Of a stretch of 64,000 bases of DNA, positions 1 through 10,004 are shown piece after piece. Both the position numbers and the translations under genes were made by a program. The notes under the pieces are model-generated. The model saw only the letters and a program-made list of their open reading frames with translations, made no database searches and was not told where the DNA came from. The DNA lies in NCBI RefSeq assembly GCF_008807075.1, contig NZ_CP035632.1:2914001-2978000 (forward strand), in the 5' to 3' direction. The DNA is from Synechococcus sp. RSCCF101 (GTDB lineage Bacteria; Cyanobacteriota; Cyanobacteriia; PCC-6307; Cyanobiaceae). How positions within the stretch are numbered: position 1 is the stretch's first letter; each line of letters starts with the position of its first letter.

Positions 1-596
1 TTGGCCGCCAGCAGCTGGCGCCGGGGCACCAGCAGCGGGATCGCAGCCTGCTCGGCTGGAGCGAAGAACTGGGTCAGCGTCGATTCCACCAGCGTCATCA
101 GCACCAGTGCCCAGTACCCCCAGCCGATGCCGAGCCAGACAGGCCCCGGCGTCAGGGCCAGCGGAATCGGCAGGGCCAGCAGCGCCCTCAGCCCGTTCGA
201 GGCCACCATCACGCTGCGCTTGGGCCAGCGATCGGCCCACACCCCCGCCACGCTCCCCAGAAGCATCGCCGGCAGCGTGTTGGCGGCGTAGATGCCGGTG
301 GCCAGCAGGGTGATCACCTGGGCCCGCGTCTCCAGATCAAGCCGCATCACCGCGGCGGCATCGGCCAGCGCCCCGCCGCTGCCCACCGCTTCGCTCGCCC
401 CGCTGACCCAGTGCCCCGCGATCAGGGCCACCATCAGCACGATGTAGAACTTGTCGGCCAACTGGGAGAAGATCTGGCCGATCCAGAGCCGGCGGAAGCC
501 GCCCAGCTGCAGCACCGACCGAACGCCCCGCTCGACCGGCTCCGGCCGCGGCTCTCGCCCGGCGGGCGGTCTGCTTTCAGCCTTGGCTGCCGGCAC
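1..596 (-). CDS. MFS transporter, N-terminal part (cut by window edge)
   Basis: Membrane transporter of the major facilitator superfamily; substrate unknown. About 198 N-terminal residues are visible and the gene runs off the left edge. A charged N-tail of about 30 residues precedes the first membrane helix (about 47-63). The loop 2-3 signature reads GVWADRWPKR near residues 118-127, the usual MFS G-x-x-x-D-R form. A further helix (GYWALVLMTLVESTLTQFF) follows. The GTG start at 596 was chosen because it follows the recO stop by three bases and no in-frame ATG lies nearby. It is the last visible member of the lrtA-deoC-recO run, so it is probably co-transcribed with it. The family call is firm; the function within the family is not. 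Confidence 0.8.
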   Translation of the reverse strand, partial: MPAAKAESRPPAGREPRPEPVERGVRSVLQLGGFRRLWIGQIFSQLADKFYIVLMVALIAGHWVSGASEAVGSGGALADAAAVMRLDLETRAQVITLLATGIYAANTLPAMLLGSVAGVWADRWPKRSVMVASNGLRALLALPIPLALTPGPVWLGIGWGYWALVLMTLVESTLTQFFAPAEQAAIPLLVPRRQLLAA

Positions 597-599
597 CTC

Positions 600-1433
600 T
601 CACGGGCGTTCGATCCGCGGACCATGCTCGCTCACGCCACTTCCCTCCGCGCCCGGCCCCGCAGCACCCCGCAGCAGCTCCAGCGAGCGGAGCGGCCGGT
701 CGAGGCAGTCGCTGGTCCAGCTGTGCACGCAGGCCAGGAGCTGCAGCCAGGCGGGGGCCGGCCCCATCAGCTCCCCGGACCGCCGCCTTGGCAGCCTGGG
801 CCTCAGCAGCCGCTGCAGCAGGGCCAGTTCCGAGGCATTGAGCTCCAGTGCGGCTCCCGGCCGGCTGCCGATCGCCACCCCCTCTCCGGGCAGCAGGCTG
901 CAGCGCCACTGCCAATCTCCCAGAGGCGGCTCGAGCACTGCGCCGCTGCAGCAGCACCGCTGCAGCGGCAGGGCGAAGCCTCCCAGCGCCAGCAGCTGAA
1001 CGCAGCCCTTCACCGCCACGGCCAGGGCGTGATGGGGCGCCTCGCCCGGACGCAGCCCCTCCTCCAGCTGGCCCAGATGCAGGCGCAGGGCCTCCAGCAG
1101 TCCCGGGCAGCTCGCTCCGTCCGGCACCAGGGCCAGGGCCAGTTCCATCAGGGTCTGGGCGGCGGCCAGCAGATCGAGGCGCTGCCCGAGCCGCCCGAAC
1201 GACTGGAGCACCCGCAGCTGCCGGATCCGCCGCAGCCCCCGGCGCCCCACCACCTGCAGCTCCAGCACGGCGAAGGGTGCGGCCGCCGCCAGGCTGCTGC
1301 CGGGCCGGCGGGCGCCCGGAGCCGCCAGCCGGGTGATGGCATCGGCGTCGGTCAGGAGCGTGATGAGCCGGTCCCGCTCGCCCAGCGGACCGACCTTGAG
1401 CACCAGGCCTCCCAGCCTGGACTCAGCGGCCAA
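600..1433 (-). CDS. recO: DNA repair protein RecO
   Basis: RecO helps load RecA onto SSB-coated single-stranded DNA in RecFOR gap repair and recombination. The 277-residue length is normal. The N-terminal OB-fold begins SRLGGLVLKVGPLGERDRLI and is followed by the helical region typical of the family. A cysteine-rich stretch (CCCSGAV) lies where many RecO proteins bind zinc, although a full zinc set is not obvious. The start overlaps the end of deoC by 11 bases, and the downstream MFS start follows the stop by three bases, so this is a tight operon. Confidence 0.9.
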   Translation of the reverse strand: MAAESRLGGLVLKVGPLGERDRLITLLTDADAITRLAAPGARRPGSSLAAAAPFAVLELQVVGRRGLRRIRQLRVLQSFGRLGQRLDLLAAAQTLMELALALVPDGASCPGLLEALRLHLGQLEEGLRPGEAPHHALAVAVKGCVQLLALGGFALPLQRCCCSGAVLEPPLGDWQWRCSLLPGEGVAIGSRPGAALELNASELALLQRLLRPRLPRRRSGELMGPAPAWLQLLACVHSWTSDCLDRPLRSLELLRGAAGPGAEGSGVSEHGPRIERP

Positions 1434-2118
1434 GACCTCCCCGTGCCTCCTGCCGCTGAGCCTCGATCAGGGCCGGCGCCCGGCTGGTGCCGAGCCGGTT
1501 CGCACCCGCCAGCACCAGGGAACGGGCCTGATCGAGCTCGGTGATGCCGCCCGAGGCCTTGATGCCGGCCCGGCCGCGGGCCAGCTGGCGCAGCAGGCCC
1601 ACATCCTCCGCCCGCGCCGGCGGGCCGAAACCGCTGCCGGTCTTGAGGATGGTGACCCCGGCATCAATCGCGGCCTCCACCGCCACGCTGAGCAGAGCCC
1701 GGTCCAGCCGCCCCACTTCGAGGATGGCCTTCACCGGCGGGCCCAGCTCGCAGATGGCCGCCAGGTCCTCGGCGAAGGCGGAGCTGCGACCTTCGGCGAG
1801 AGCGGCCAGATCCGGCATCACATCGAGTTCATCGGCGCCGGCGGAGGCGGCCCATTCGGCCTCGGCCCAGCGCACTTCGGCGGGCACGGCACCGAAGGGG
1901 AAGGCGATGACGCCCACCAGCCGGACAGGCCCGCTGGCCCCGAGCCGCTCCCGGGCGTGGGGCAGGTTGCGGGAGGCCACGCACACCGCCGCCAGGCTGA
2001 GGCTGCGGGCCTGGTCGCAGGCCTCGCTCACCTCGGCGCGTCCTGCCAGGGGATCGAGCAGGGCCAGTTCCAGAACGGAGGCCAGATCGACCTCCTCGGC
2101 ACTGCTGAGGGTGGTCAT
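1423..2118 (-). CDS. deoC: Deoxyribose-phosphate aldolase
   Basis: Cytosolic class I aldolase that splits 2-deoxyribose 5-phosphate into glyceraldehyde 3-phosphate and acetaldehyde in deoxynucleoside salvage. The 231 residues contain the barrel motifs [10 protein letters not shown] (about 69-78), [11 protein letters not shown] (about 94-104) and ILKTGSGFG. The last carries the Schiff-base lysine near residue 159. The start ATG overlaps the lrtA stop as ATGA at 2115-2118, which indicates translational coupling. The gene sits between lrtA and recO on the minus strand. Confidence 0.94.
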   Translation of the reverse strand: MTTLSSAEEVDLASVLELALLDPLAGRAEVSEACDQARSLSLAAVCVASRNLPHARERLGASGPVRLVGVIAFPFGAVPAEVRWAEAEWAASAGADELDVMPDLAALAEGRSSAFAEDLAAICELGPPVKAILEVGRLDRALLSVAVEAAIDAGVTILKTGSGFGPPARAEDVGLLRQLARGRAGIKASGGITELDQARSLVLAGANRLGTSRAPALIEAQRQEARGGLGR

Positions 2119-2711
2119 CCCGCGTCGCGGGCCTGGATCACCCCGAAGCCGCCGTGGTTGCGCCGGTACACCACCTGCAGCTCCGAGGTCTCCCGGTCGC
2201 GGAACAGGTAGAAATCGTGGTCGATCAGCTCCAGCTGGTGCAGGGCCTCATCCAGGCTCATGGGCGGCATGGAGAAGTACTTGCGCCGCACACCGGGGGC
2301 GGGGAGCTCGGCGGTCCGTCCATCGGTGAGCGAGCCCTCGGGCGTCGTGCCGTTGAGCTCCACCCCTTCGGCCGGGGCCTCGCTGCGGGAGCCGGCGTTG
2401 TGGTGGGGGTGGTGATCCTTGAGGCGATCCTTGTAGCGACGCAGCTGGCGGGTGAGCTTGCTCGCCACCAGATCGATGCTGGCGTAGAGGTTCTCGCTGC
2501 GTTCCTGGGCCCGGATGATCGTGCCGTTGGCGAACACCGTGACTTCCGCGGTCTGCTGGGGCACGCGGGGGTTGCGCGCCACCGACAGATGCACATCCGC
2601 CTCTACCACCATGTCGTCGAAGTGGTTGATCGCCCGGTTCAGCTTCGCTTCGGTGTAGTCGCGGATCGCAGGGGTCACGTCGAGGTTGCGACCGTGGATC
2701 AGAAGCTTCAT
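2115..2711 (-). CDS. lrtA: Long-form ribosome hibernation promoting factor (LrtA/HPF)
   Basis: Binds 30S subunits and promotes inactive 100S ribosome dimers in the dark or under starvation. The cyanobacterial form is known as light-repressed transcript A. The 198 residues match the long form. The N-terminal S30AE domain starts [20 protein letters not shown] variable His/Ser/Pro-rich linker covers about residues 100-140. The C-terminal dimerisation domain contains [19 protein letters not shown] and ends near [10 protein letters not shown]. It heads the minus-strand run lrtA-deoC-recO-MFS. Only 57 bp separate it from divergent lipB, so any long regulatory leader would have to overlap lipB. Confidence 0.95.
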   Translation of the reverse strand: MKLLIHGRNLDVTPAIRDYTEAKLNRAINHFDDMVVEADVHLSVARNPRVPQQTAEVTVFANGTIIRAQERSENLYASIDLVASKLTRQLRRYKDRLKDHHPHHNAGSRSEAPAEGVELNGTTPEGSLTDGRTAELPAPGVRRKYFSMPPMSLDEALHQLELIDHDFYLFRDRETSELQVVYRRNHGGFGVIQARDAG

Positions 2712-2768
2712 GCGGGGCGGCCTGCCTTCAGTTGTCTGCTCTCAAACTACGAAGCCGGGGTGACGCCG

Positions 2769-3551
2769 ATGCAAAGCGACGCATTCCTTTTCGAACCGCC
2801 TCAGCCACTGCCCTTTGAGCAGGGCTGGGCCTGGCAGCGGTCCTGGCGGGATGCGCTCCTCGCCGATGCCGCCGCGACGGAGGCGGTGGCCCTGCTGGAG
2901 CACCGCCCCTGCTACACGCTGGGCCGGGGGGCGGACCTGGCGCATCTCCGCTTCGATCCCCTCGCGCCTCCGGCACCGCTGCACCGCATCGACCGTGGCG
3001 GCGAGGTGACCCATCACATGCCCGGGCAGCTGGTGGCCTATCCGGTGCTCGATCTGCGCCGTCGCCGCACCGACCTGCACTGGTACCTGCGCCAGCTGGA
3101 GCAGGCGGTGATCGACGTGCTGGCCGGCTTCGGCCTCGAGGGACGGCGCCACTCCGGCCTGACCGGGGTCTGGATCGGGGAGGTGAAGGTGGCCGCGATC
3201 GGCGTGGGCTGCCGGCGCTGGATCACTCAGCACGGCCTCGCGCTGAACGTGAACGGAAGCCTGGCCGGGTTCGGGGCGATCCGACCCTGTGGCCTCGCGG
3301 ATCGGTCGGTCGGTCGGCTGAGCGACTGGTGCGGCGACCTCAGTGTCGAGGTGGTGCGCGGGCCGATGGCCCGGGCCCTGGCCTCCCGCTTCGGCCTGCG
3401 CTGGTGCGCCACCGCTCCCCGTCTGCGAGGCCCGATGCCGCGCCGGGGCTGGGCGCCGATCTGGTCAGCTGAGGGGCACGCGCTTCATGATCGGGGCCGC
3501 ATCGGGGATCGAGCCCGCCATGACACCTGCCGCCGCGCCGGAGATCAGTGA
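2769..3551 (+). CDS. lipB: Octanoyl-[acyl-carrier-protein]:protein N-octanoyltransferase
   Basis: Moves octanoate from octanoyl-ACP to lipoyl domains such as that of PDH E2, whose gene lies 2.5 kb downstream. The 260-residue frame shows [14 protein letters not shown] (about 75-88), the invariant lysine in GEVKVAAIG (about 140) and the active cysteine in IRPCGL (about 174). The start [10 protein letters not shown] was chosen by family N-terminus; the frame is open far upstream but that part has no family similarity. The C-terminal tail of about 25 residues after the core is longer than usual and overlaps the next gene by 32 bases. Confidence 0.93.
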   Translation: MQSDAFLFEPPQPLPFEQGWAWQRSWRDALLADAAATEAVALLEHRPCYTLGRGADLAHLRFDPLAPPAPLHRIDRGGEVTHHMPGQLVAYPVLDLRRRRTDLHWYLRQLEQAVIDVLAGFGLEGRRHSGLTGVWIGEVKVAAIGVGCRRWITQHGLALNVNGSLAGFGAIRPCGLADRSVGRLSDWCGDLSVEVVRGPMARALASRFGLRWCATAPRLRGPMPRRGWAPIWSAEGHALHDRGRIGDRARHDTCRRAGDQ

Positions 3552-5496
3552 GCAGGCCAGGGCGAGCTGGCATCCCGACCCCCGCGAGCTCCGCCTTCTG
3601 GACCAGCAGACGCATGTGCTGGATCTGGCCCGGGTGGATCAGCTCTGGCCGGTGCTCGCCGGCCGCCATCCGGACCTCACCGCCCTGGAGGCGCCCCATG
3701 CCGCCCATCCGGAAACCCTCAGCTACGGGCAGCTGGAGCAGGCCATCGGCCGCGTCGCGGCGGCCCTGCGCTCCCTCGGCGTTCGCGAGGGCGACGTGGT
3801 GGGCCTCTTCGCCGAGAACAGCCCCCGCTGGCTGATGGCCGATCAGGGGGTGATGCGTGCCGGGGCCGCCGACGCGGTGCGCGGCGCCTCCGCCCCGGCC
3901 GAGGAGCTCCGCTACATCCTGTCCGACAGCGGCGCGGTCGCCCTGGTGGTGCAGAACGCCGAGGTCTGGCGGCGTCTGGAGCTCCCTCAGGAGGAGCGCT
4001 CGCGCCTGCGGCTCGTGGTGCAGCTCGAGGGCGAACCGGCGGATGGACTGATCGGCTGGGATCGCCTGCTGGCGCTCGGCAGCGAGGCGCCGGCGGTGGA
4101 TCCCGGCGCCGGCCGGCACAGGAGCGAGGCTGCCGGCACCACGGCGACGATCCTCTACACCTCAGGCACCACGGGCCGGCCCAAGGGAGTGCCCCTGAGC
4201 CACGCCAACCTGCTGCATCAGATGCGGGCCCTGGCGGTGGTGGCCAGGCCCCAGCCCGGAGATCCGGTGCTGAGCGTGCTGCCGATCTGGCATGCCTACG
4301 AACGCAGCGCCGAGTACTACTTCTTCTCCTGCGGCTGCACGCAGACCTACACCACGATCAAGCAGCTCAAGCGCGACCTGCCCCGGGTGCGGCCCGTGAT
4401 CATGGTGACCGTGCCGCGGCTGTGGGAGGCGGTGCGCGCCGGCTTCGACGATGCGGTGTCGGCCATGCCGGCGCTGCGCCGGGGGCTGATCCAGGGCGCG
4501 CTGGCCAACAGCCTGCGCCACACGGCCCATCGCCGCGCCGCCGCCGACCTGCTGCTGGAGCCGGTGCCGCCGGCTCGGCGGCTCACGGAGGGTCTCAGGG
4601 CTGCAGCCCGCTGGCCGCTCCATGCCCTGGCCTCGCGCCTGCTCTGGCCGAAGGTGCGGTTGCAGCTCAGCGGCGGCCGCCTGCTCTATCCGATCAACGG
4701 CGGCGGCGCCATCGCGCCCTATGTGGACGCCTTCTTCGAGGCGGTGGGCATCGAACTGCTGGTGGGCTACGGACTCACGGAGACCAGCCCTGTGGTGAGC
4801 TGCCGCCGGCCCTGGCGCAACATCCGGGGCAGCTCCGGACTGCCCATGCCGGACACCGAATTCCGCATCGTCGATCCCGAGAGCGGCGCACCGCTGCCCT
4901 TCCGCTGCCGCGGTCGGGTGCTGGTGCGCGGTCCGCAGGTGATGCGGGGCTACCTGGGCCGGCCGGAGGCCACGGCCCAGGTGCTCACAGACGACGGCTG
5001 GTTCGACACCGGCGACCTCGGCCTGCTGCTGCCGGACGGATCTCTGGTGCTCACCGGACGGGCCAAGGACACCATCGTGCTCAGCAGCGGCGAGAACATC
5101 GAACCCGGCCCGCTCGAGGAGGCTCTCGTCGCCTCGCCGCTGGTGGAGCAGGTGATGCTGGTCGGTCAGGACGAGCGCCAGCTGGCGGCTCTGGTGGTGC
5201 CGCGGGCCGAGGATCTTCAGGGCTGGGCCGCGGCGTCGGGCCTGGAGGTGGATGGCGATCTGGGAGGAAGCCCTGGGGACCCGGAGCTGTGCCGCCGGCT
5301 GCGGGGCGAGCTGAACCGGATGCTGGCCGGCCGGCCCGGTTCCCGCCCGGATGAGCGCCTCGGCGGTGTGGCTCTGGTGGCGCCCTTCAGCATCGAGAAC
5401 GGTCTCCTCACCCAGACGCTCAAGCAGCGCCGCGATCGCATCGCGGATCGCGATGCGGCCGTGATCGCCGCCCTCTATCCCCGCTCCGGCACCTGA
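3520..5496 (+). CDS. Long-chain fatty acid ligase (acyl-ACP/acyl-CoA synthetase, AMP-forming)
   Basis: AMP-binding superfamily enzyme that activates free fatty acids via an acyl-adenylate. Cyanobacterial members of this type are generally acyl-ACP synthetases (Aas) that recycle fatty acids; whether ACP or CoA is used cannot be read from the sequence. About 658 residues. The P-loop [15 protein letters not shown] lies near residue 213, GYGLTETSP near 417, GWFDTGDLG near 494 and the hinge/catalytic region [17 protein letters not shown] near 514. The start at 3520 overlaps the lipB end; an in-frame ATG at 3487 is an alternative. Confidence 0.9.
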   Translation: MTPAAAPEISEQARASWHPDPRELRLLDQQTHVLDLARVDQLWPVLAGRHPDLTALEAPHAAHPETLSYGQLEQAIGRVAAALRSLGVREGDVVGLFAENSPRWLMADQGVMRAGAADAVRGASAPAEELRYILSDSGAVALVVQNAEVWRRLELPQEERSRLRLVVQLEGEPADGLIGWDRLLALGSEAPAVDPGAGRHRSEAAGTTATILYTSGTTGRPKGVPLSHANLLHQMRALAVVARPQPGDPVLSVLPIWHAYERSAEYYFFSCGCTQTYTTIKQLKRDLPRVRPVIMVTVPRLWEAVRAGFDDAVSAMPALRRGLIQGALANSLRHTAHRRAAADLLLEPVPPARRLTEGLRAAARWPLHALASRLLWPKVRLQLSGGRLLYPINGGGAIAPYVDAFFEAVGIELLVGYGLTETSPVVSCRRPWRNIRGSSGLPMPDTEFRIVDPESGAPLPFRCRGRVLVRGPQVMRGYLGRPEATAQVLTDDGWFDTGDLGLLLPDGSLVLTGRAKDTIVLSSGENIEPGPLEEALVASPLVEQVMLVGQDERQLAALVVPRAEDLQGWAAASGLEVDGDLGGSPGDPELCRRLRGELNRMLAGRPGSRPDERLGGVALVAPFSIENGLLTQTLKQRRDRIADRDAAVIAALYPRSGT

Positions 5497-5559
5497 AGGC
5501 CGATGTCGGTTGACCGGGATTCGGCGGCCTGAGAACGTGTGACTCGATTCGAGCCATCC

Positions 5560-6003
5560 ATGGCAGAGAGCCCCGTCCTGAACATCAAACGCTCGATCAC
5601 CGTCCGGGCGGTGGTCACGCCCCGCTGGAAGGAGGATGCCGAGCGGGAGCTCAGCAATGCGCTCTCCAACTCCGATCAGCAGCTGAGCCAGCTGGAGCAG
5701 GAAGGGCAGCGTCTGGTGGATGAGATCCGGCGTCAGAGCGCCAATCCGCTCGATCCCCGCGTGCAGGAGCAGGTGGGCAGCGTGCAGCAGCAGGTGGCGG
5801 CCAAGCGGGCGGAGCTGGAGCAGCAGAAGCGCAGCGTGCTCGAGCAGCAGCAGCAGGTGCGCGGCCTGGAGATGGAGGCGATCGTGGAGCAGGGTCAGCT
5901 CGAGAGCTTCTGCGACATCCGCGTCGGCGACAACCTCGTGCAGAAGATGCAGATGGCGATCCTGGTGCGCGACGGGGTGGTCGAGGCGATCGAGTCGGCC
6001 TGA
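5560..6003 (+). CDS. YlqD-like coiled-coil protein
   Basis: Small soluble protein of about 147 residues resembling the YlqD family, whose function is unknown. The N-terminal strand region LNIKRSITVRAVVTPRWKE is followed by a long, strongly heptad-like helix (about 30-115) rich in Gln, Glu and Arg (for example RAELEQQKRSVLEQQQQ). A short C-terminal domain ends in QMAILVRDGVVEAIES. ATG 5560 is preferred over the in-frame GTG at 5539 because it matches the start of the conserved part. It lies between the fatty acid ligase and pdhC on the same strand, with no sign of shared function. Confidence 0.75.
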   Translation: MAESPVLNIKRSITVRAVVTPRWKEDAERELSNALSNSDQQLSQLEQEGQRLVDEIRRQSANPLDPRVQEQVGSVQQQVAAKRAELEQQKRSVLEQQQQVRGLEMEAIVEQGQLESFCDIRVGDNLVQKMQMAILVRDGVVEAIESA

Positions 6004-6077
6004 CCGCGGCGGCAGCGGCGCGGGGAACGGATCAGGGGCGGCTTCTACAGTGCGCCAACCCCGTTCCTCAGACGGCC

Positions 6078-7444
6078 TTGGCCACCCACGACATCTTCAT
6101 GCCCGCCCTGAGCTCCACGATGACGGAGGGCAAGATCGTCGAGTGGCTGAAGAAACCGGGCGATCCGGTCGCCCGCGGCGAGTCGGTGCTGGTGGTGGAG
6201 TCCGACAAAGCCGACATGGATGTGGAGGCCTTCCAGGAGGGCTTCCTCGCCTCGGTTCTCCTGCCCGCGGGCAGCACCGCCCCCGTGGGTGAGACGATCG
6301 GGCTGATCGTGGAGAGCCAGGAGGAGATCGCAGCGGCCGCGGCGGCCGCTCCCAGTGCCGCCGCAGCGCCAGCTCCTGCGGCATCTGAGGCCCCGGCTCC
6401 TGCTGCGGCGCCAGCTGCCGCTGCGCCGGCTCCGGCCCCTGCGTCGCCCCCCCTCCGGCTCCTGCACCGCAGCCTGTGGCTGCCGCCAGCCCCGCCCCGG
6501 CCGGCAGCGGTGACGGCCGGGTGGTGGCCACACCCCGGGCCCGCAAGCTGGCCGCCCAGCTCGGTGTGGATCTGCAGGGCCTGCGGGGCAGCGGTCCCCA
6601 TGGCCGCATCCAGGCGGAGGACGTGGAGCAGGCAGCCGGTCGCCCCGTCACCCCTCAGCGCGTGGCCGAGGGCACGGCGCCCGCCAGCGAGGGGCCTGCC
6701 GCTGCGTCATCGGCCGCCGCCGCGGCGACGCCGGCACCGTCCCAGCCGGCGGGGCAGAGCTTCGGGGCACCGGGCGAGAGCGTGCCCTTCAACACCCTGC
6801 AGCAGGCGGTGAACCGCAACATGCTGGCCAGCCTGGAGGTTCCCTGCTTCCGGGTCGGTTACAGCATCCACACCGACGCCCTCGACGCCTTCTACAGGAC
6901 GGTCAAGCCCAAGGGCGTCACGATGACGGCCCTGCTGGCCAAGGCCTGCGCCCTGGCTCTGGCCCGCCATCCCCAGGTGAATGCCACCACCAATGGCAAC
7001 GCCATTCACTACCCCGCCCAGATCAACATCGCCCTGGCTGTGGCGATGGAGGACGGGGGGTTGGTGACGCCCGTTCTGCAGTCGGCTGATAGCACCGACC
7101 TCTACAGCCTCTCCCGGCAGTGGGCGGATCTGGTGGCCCGTGCCCGGCGCAAGCAGCTCAAGCCCGAGGAATACAGCACCGGCACCTTCACCCTCTCCAA
7201 TCTGGGCATGTACGGGGTGGATCGCTTCGATGCGATCCTTCCCCCCGGCACCGGCGCGATCCTCGCGGTGGCCGCCTCACGCCAGGTCGTGGTCGCCGGC
7301 AGCGACGGGTCCATTGCCGTGCGCCGACAGATGCAGGTGAACCTCACCGCGGATCACCGGGCGATCTACGGCACCCACGGGGCCGCTTTCCTCAGGGATC
7401 TGGCTGACCTGATCGAGAACCGCCCCGAGCAGCTGGCCTTCTGA
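6078..7444 (+). CDS. pdhC: Pyruvate dehydrogenase E2 (dihydrolipoamide acetyltransferase), interrupted by a 1-nt frameshift
   Basis: Core acetyltransferase of the pyruvate dehydrogenase complex. The first frame starts with TTG 6078 ([11 protein letters not shown]). It carries one lipoyl domain with the lipoylated lysine in [10 protein letters not shown] (about residue 44), then an Ala/Pro linker. At the C7 run 6447-6453 the frame is lost. The rest continues in the -1 frame to 7444: E1/E3-binding domain ([17 protein letters not shown]) and catalytic domain ending with [13 protein letters not shown], which holds the DHRxxxG active-site motif. One extra C in the run restores an uninterrupted protein of about 455 residues. 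The gene is normally indispensable, so a sequencing error is likely; slippage is possible. Confidence 0.9.
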
Positions 7445-7448
7445 GGCG

Positions 7449-8560
7449 GTGCCCCCGGCGGAGACCCCCGACCAGCGTCTGTCGGACTACAGCTACGAGC
7501 TGCCGGAGTCGGCGATCGCCCAGGCCCCGGTGGAGCCCCGCCATAGTGCCCGGATGCTGCTGGCCCCCCCTGGAGTGGGCCGGCCGAGGCGGCGGCCCAC
7601 CTTCAGGTGTGGGATCTCATCAGCCTGCTGAACCCCGGCGATCTGATGGTCGTCAATGACACCCGGGTGCTGCAGGCCCGCCTGCGGGTGCGCCGCTCCA
7701 GCGGCGGGGAGGCGGAGCTGCTGCTGCTGGAACCCCGTGGCGAGGGGCGCTGGCTCTGCCTGGCCCGCCCGGCCCGGCGGATGCGCATCGGTGATCGCCT
7801 CATGCTTCACGCCCCGGCGCAGGAGGAGATCAGCCTCACGGTGGTCGGGGAGGACCCCGCCAGCGGCGGCCGTGTGGTGGCCTTCCCCTCCGGGTACGAC
7901 ACCGCCGCAACGATCGAGGACCTGCTGCGCAGCTACGGCGAGGCGCCCCTGCCGCCCTACATCCACCGCCACGACCCCGCCGACACGAGCCGCTACCAGA
8001 CCCGCTACGCGCGCCGGCCCGGAGCCGTGGCCGCCCCGACGGCGGGTCTGCATTTCAGCGATGCCCTGCTGGCGGAGCTGGGGCAGCGGGGTGTGGCGAT
8101 CGCCAGCGTGACCCTGCACGTGGGTCTCGGCACCTTCCGGCCGATCGAGCAGGAGGATCTGCGGGATCTGCGCCTCCACAGCGAGTGGGTGGAGGTGCCG
8201 GAGGCCGCCGTGGCCTCTGTGGAGGCCTGCCGCGCCAGAGGGGGGCGGGTGTTTGCGATCGGTACCACCAGCGTGCGCGCGCTGGAGGGGGCCGCGGCGG
8301 CGGCCGGGGGGGCGCTGCGCCCGTACCAGGGTCCGGTGGACCTGGTGATCCAGCCTGGCTTCCGCTTCCAGGTGGTGCAGGGCCTGCTCACCAATTTCCA
8401 CCTGCCTCGCAGCTCGCTGCTGCTGCTGGTGAGCGCCCTGATCGGGCGGCCCCGGCTGCTGGCGCTCTATCAGCAGGCCATCGCCGAGGGCTATCGCTTC
8501 TACTCCTACGGCGACGCGATGCTGATTCCACCGGAGGCGGTGCTGCCGCCGGCCTCCTGA
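7449..8560 (+). CDS. queA: S-adenosylmethionine:tRNA ribosyltransferase-isomerase QueA, interrupted by a 1-nt frameshift
   Basis: Adds the epoxycyclopentane ring to 7-deazaguanine at tRNA position 34, the penultimate queuosine step. It starts at GTG 7449, four bases after the pdhC stop, with the family N-terminus [19 protein letters not shown]. The frame breaks at the C7 run 7564-7570. Adding one C joins it to [24 protein letters not shown] and the rest of the protein (about 370 residues). Family motifs in the second part include [22 protein letters not shown] and GTTSVRALE, then [16 protein letters not shown]. The defect has the same form as that in pdhC 1.1 kb upstream. Confidence 0.9.
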
Positions 8561-8712
8561 CCGGACGACGACCCTCCGCTGCGGTGCTCCCGCCGGCAGC
8601 GTTTCGAGCAGTACCGCACCTCCTCCCAGACGTCCTTCCATTTGCGGCGCCACTGGAACGGGCGGCCGCAGTGGCAGCAGGTCTTGGTGGGGCGGTCGCG
8701 GTGATGGGGCAT
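8506..8712 (-). CDS. DUF2256 zinc-ribbon protein
   Basis: Short basic protein of 68 residues with a treble-clef/zinc-ribbon look: [20 protein letters not shown] followed by [11 protein letters not shown]. This is the DUF2256 pattern of two cysteine pairs around an aromatic, basic core. Function unknown; metal and possibly nucleic-acid binding are inferred. The Gly/Ser-rich tail overlaps the convergent queA 3' end by 55 bases and is probably a loosely constrained extension. The upstream neighbour on the same strand (DUF938 methyltransferase) ends four bases before this start, so the two are probably co-transcribed. Confidence 0.85.
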   Translation of the reverse strand: MPHHRDRPTKTCCHCGRPFQWRRKWKDVWEEVRYCSKRCRREHRSGGSSSGQEAGGSTASGGISIASP

Positions 8713-8716
8713 CCGA

Positions 8717-9328
8717 TCAGCGCTGCAGGCGGAACTGCAGCATCAGGTTGTTCGACGGCACAGGCATCCTGGCGCTGAGCACCAGCCCGCAGCGAGCCGC
8801 CTCCCGCGTCACCCAGCTCAGCTGCCGCAGTCCCATGGCCGGGTCCCGCTGCCGCAGGCTGGCATCGAAGGCCAGGTTGCTCGGGGCGGTGTCGGTTTCC
8901 TCCTCCAGGAACGGCCCGTACACCACCAGCGCTCCGCCCTCCCTGAGCAGCGCGGCGGCCAAGGCACAGAGCATCGGCCAGTGATCGCTCGGCATGATGT
9001 GAACGGTGTTGGCGGTGAACACCGCATCCACCGGGTCCTGCGGCCAGGAGGCGGCGTCGCTCACGTCGAGGCGGATCGCCGGCGGCAGTGCGGCCCCCGG
9101 CGCCAGCCGGGGGCGGCCCTCCTGGTCCAGCCGGTCCTCCAGCTCCGCCAGGAGCGGGCCCGGTTCGGAGCACTGCCAGTGCAGAGCGGGCATCCGGCTG
9201 CAGCAGTGAACGGCGTGCTGGCCGCTGCCGGAGCCGATCTCCAGCAGCTGGGCACCCCTGGGCAGCCAGCCCTCGAGCACCCGGAGGATGACCTCCTTGT
9301 TGCGTTCACAGGCTGCGGAGAACAGCAC
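8717..9328 (-). CDS. DUF938 SAM-dependent methyltransferase
   Basis: Class I methyltransferase-like protein of 203 residues. The SAM-binding loop reads [14 protein letters not shown] (about 29-42). The family blocks [14 protein letters not shown] and [10 protein letters not shown] follow, and the protein ends [15 protein letters not shown]938 members have no assigned substrate. The start [15 protein letters not shown] matches the family N-terminus, where a short peptide precedes the RNK motif. It precedes the DUF2256 gene on the same strand. Confidence 0.85.
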   Translation of the reverse strand: MLFSAACERNKEVILRVLEGWLPRGAQLLEIGSGSGQHAVHCCSRMPALHWQCSEPGPLLAELEDRLDQEGRPRLAPGAALPPAIRLDVSDAASWPQDPVDAVFTANTVHIMPSDHWPMLCALAAALLREGGALVVYGPFLEEETDTAPSNLAFDASLRQRDPAMGLRQLSWVTREAARCGLVLSARMPVPSNNLMLQFRLQR

Positions 9329-9524
9329 GGGGCTCCTGGATGGACCGACATCCTCGTTGTTGCCAACCCCACACCGATGGCGGCAGCTGGGGATTTCTGC
9401 TCATTCTCCCGGGCCGGTGCCTCTGGCTACCGACGGGGCGGGGCCGGCGGGAATGAAGTTCTTACAGCGCCGCTCCCTTCATCCGGGACCTGCCGGACCG
9501 CTGCTCCTCCGACCCGTTCACGCC

Positions 9525-10004
9525 ATGACCTCCACGCTTCCCTCACCGACCATGGCCGAGGCCACCCCTGCCGCCGCCGGGTCGAGCCGGCTGGATCCGA
9601 TCAAGGCCCTGGCCGCGGTGGCTCTCTCGGCCGTGTCCTGGGATGGGGTTCTGAGCAAGGCCGGATCCCGGGCTCTGCGCCACTCGCTCGACTACCGCGA
9701 GCCCTATCGCTCGATGAGCGACAAGGAGATGGTGGCGATGATCGATGAGCTGCTGCAGATCCTCAGGACCCGTGGTGCCCAGCACCTGATGCTGGATGCT
9801 GCCCAGACCCTGAGCATGGCTCAGCGGCGCACGGCTTACGCGATGGCGGCCGAGATCATGCGCTCCGATGGACCCCTGGAAGACGATGAGCGCAACATCC
9901 TGGCCAGCCTGGCCGATGCGTTCGAACTGCCCGCCTCCCTCACCGAGAAGGTGATCGAGGTGATGACGATGCTCCACGCCGACGTGTTCTACGGGCTCCG
10001 CTGA
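9525..10004 (+). CDS. TerB-like tellurite-resistance-domain protein
   Basis: About 159 residues, mostly helical, resembling the TerB/DjlA N-terminal helical domain (YREPYRSMSDKEMVAMIDEL, MAAEIMRSDGPLEDDERNIL). The DGxxxxxE pattern after the fourth helix is where TerB-like folds carry acidic, possibly metal-binding residues. The role is unknown; despite the family name, tellurite resistance should not be assumed. ATG 9525 is used; ATG 9453 and 9552 are in-frame alternatives. The end overlaps the convergent glycosyltransferase by 16 bases. Confidence 0.75.
   Translation: MTSTLPSPTMAEATPAAAGSSRLDPIKALAAVALSAVSWDGVLSKAGSRALRHSLDYREPYRSMSDKEMVAMIDELLQILRTRGAQHLMLDAAQTLSMAQRRTAYAMAAEIMRSDGPLEDDERNILASLADAFELPASLTEKVIEVMTMLHADVFYGLR

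Noticed and set aside
2154-2768. In-frame extension of lipB upstream over lrtA
   Set aside because: No LipB similarity and fully antisense to the well-supported lrtA gene. ATG 2769 matches the family start.
9525-10004. Tellurite resistance operon
   Set aside because: Only a lone TerB-like helical protein is present, without other ter genes.
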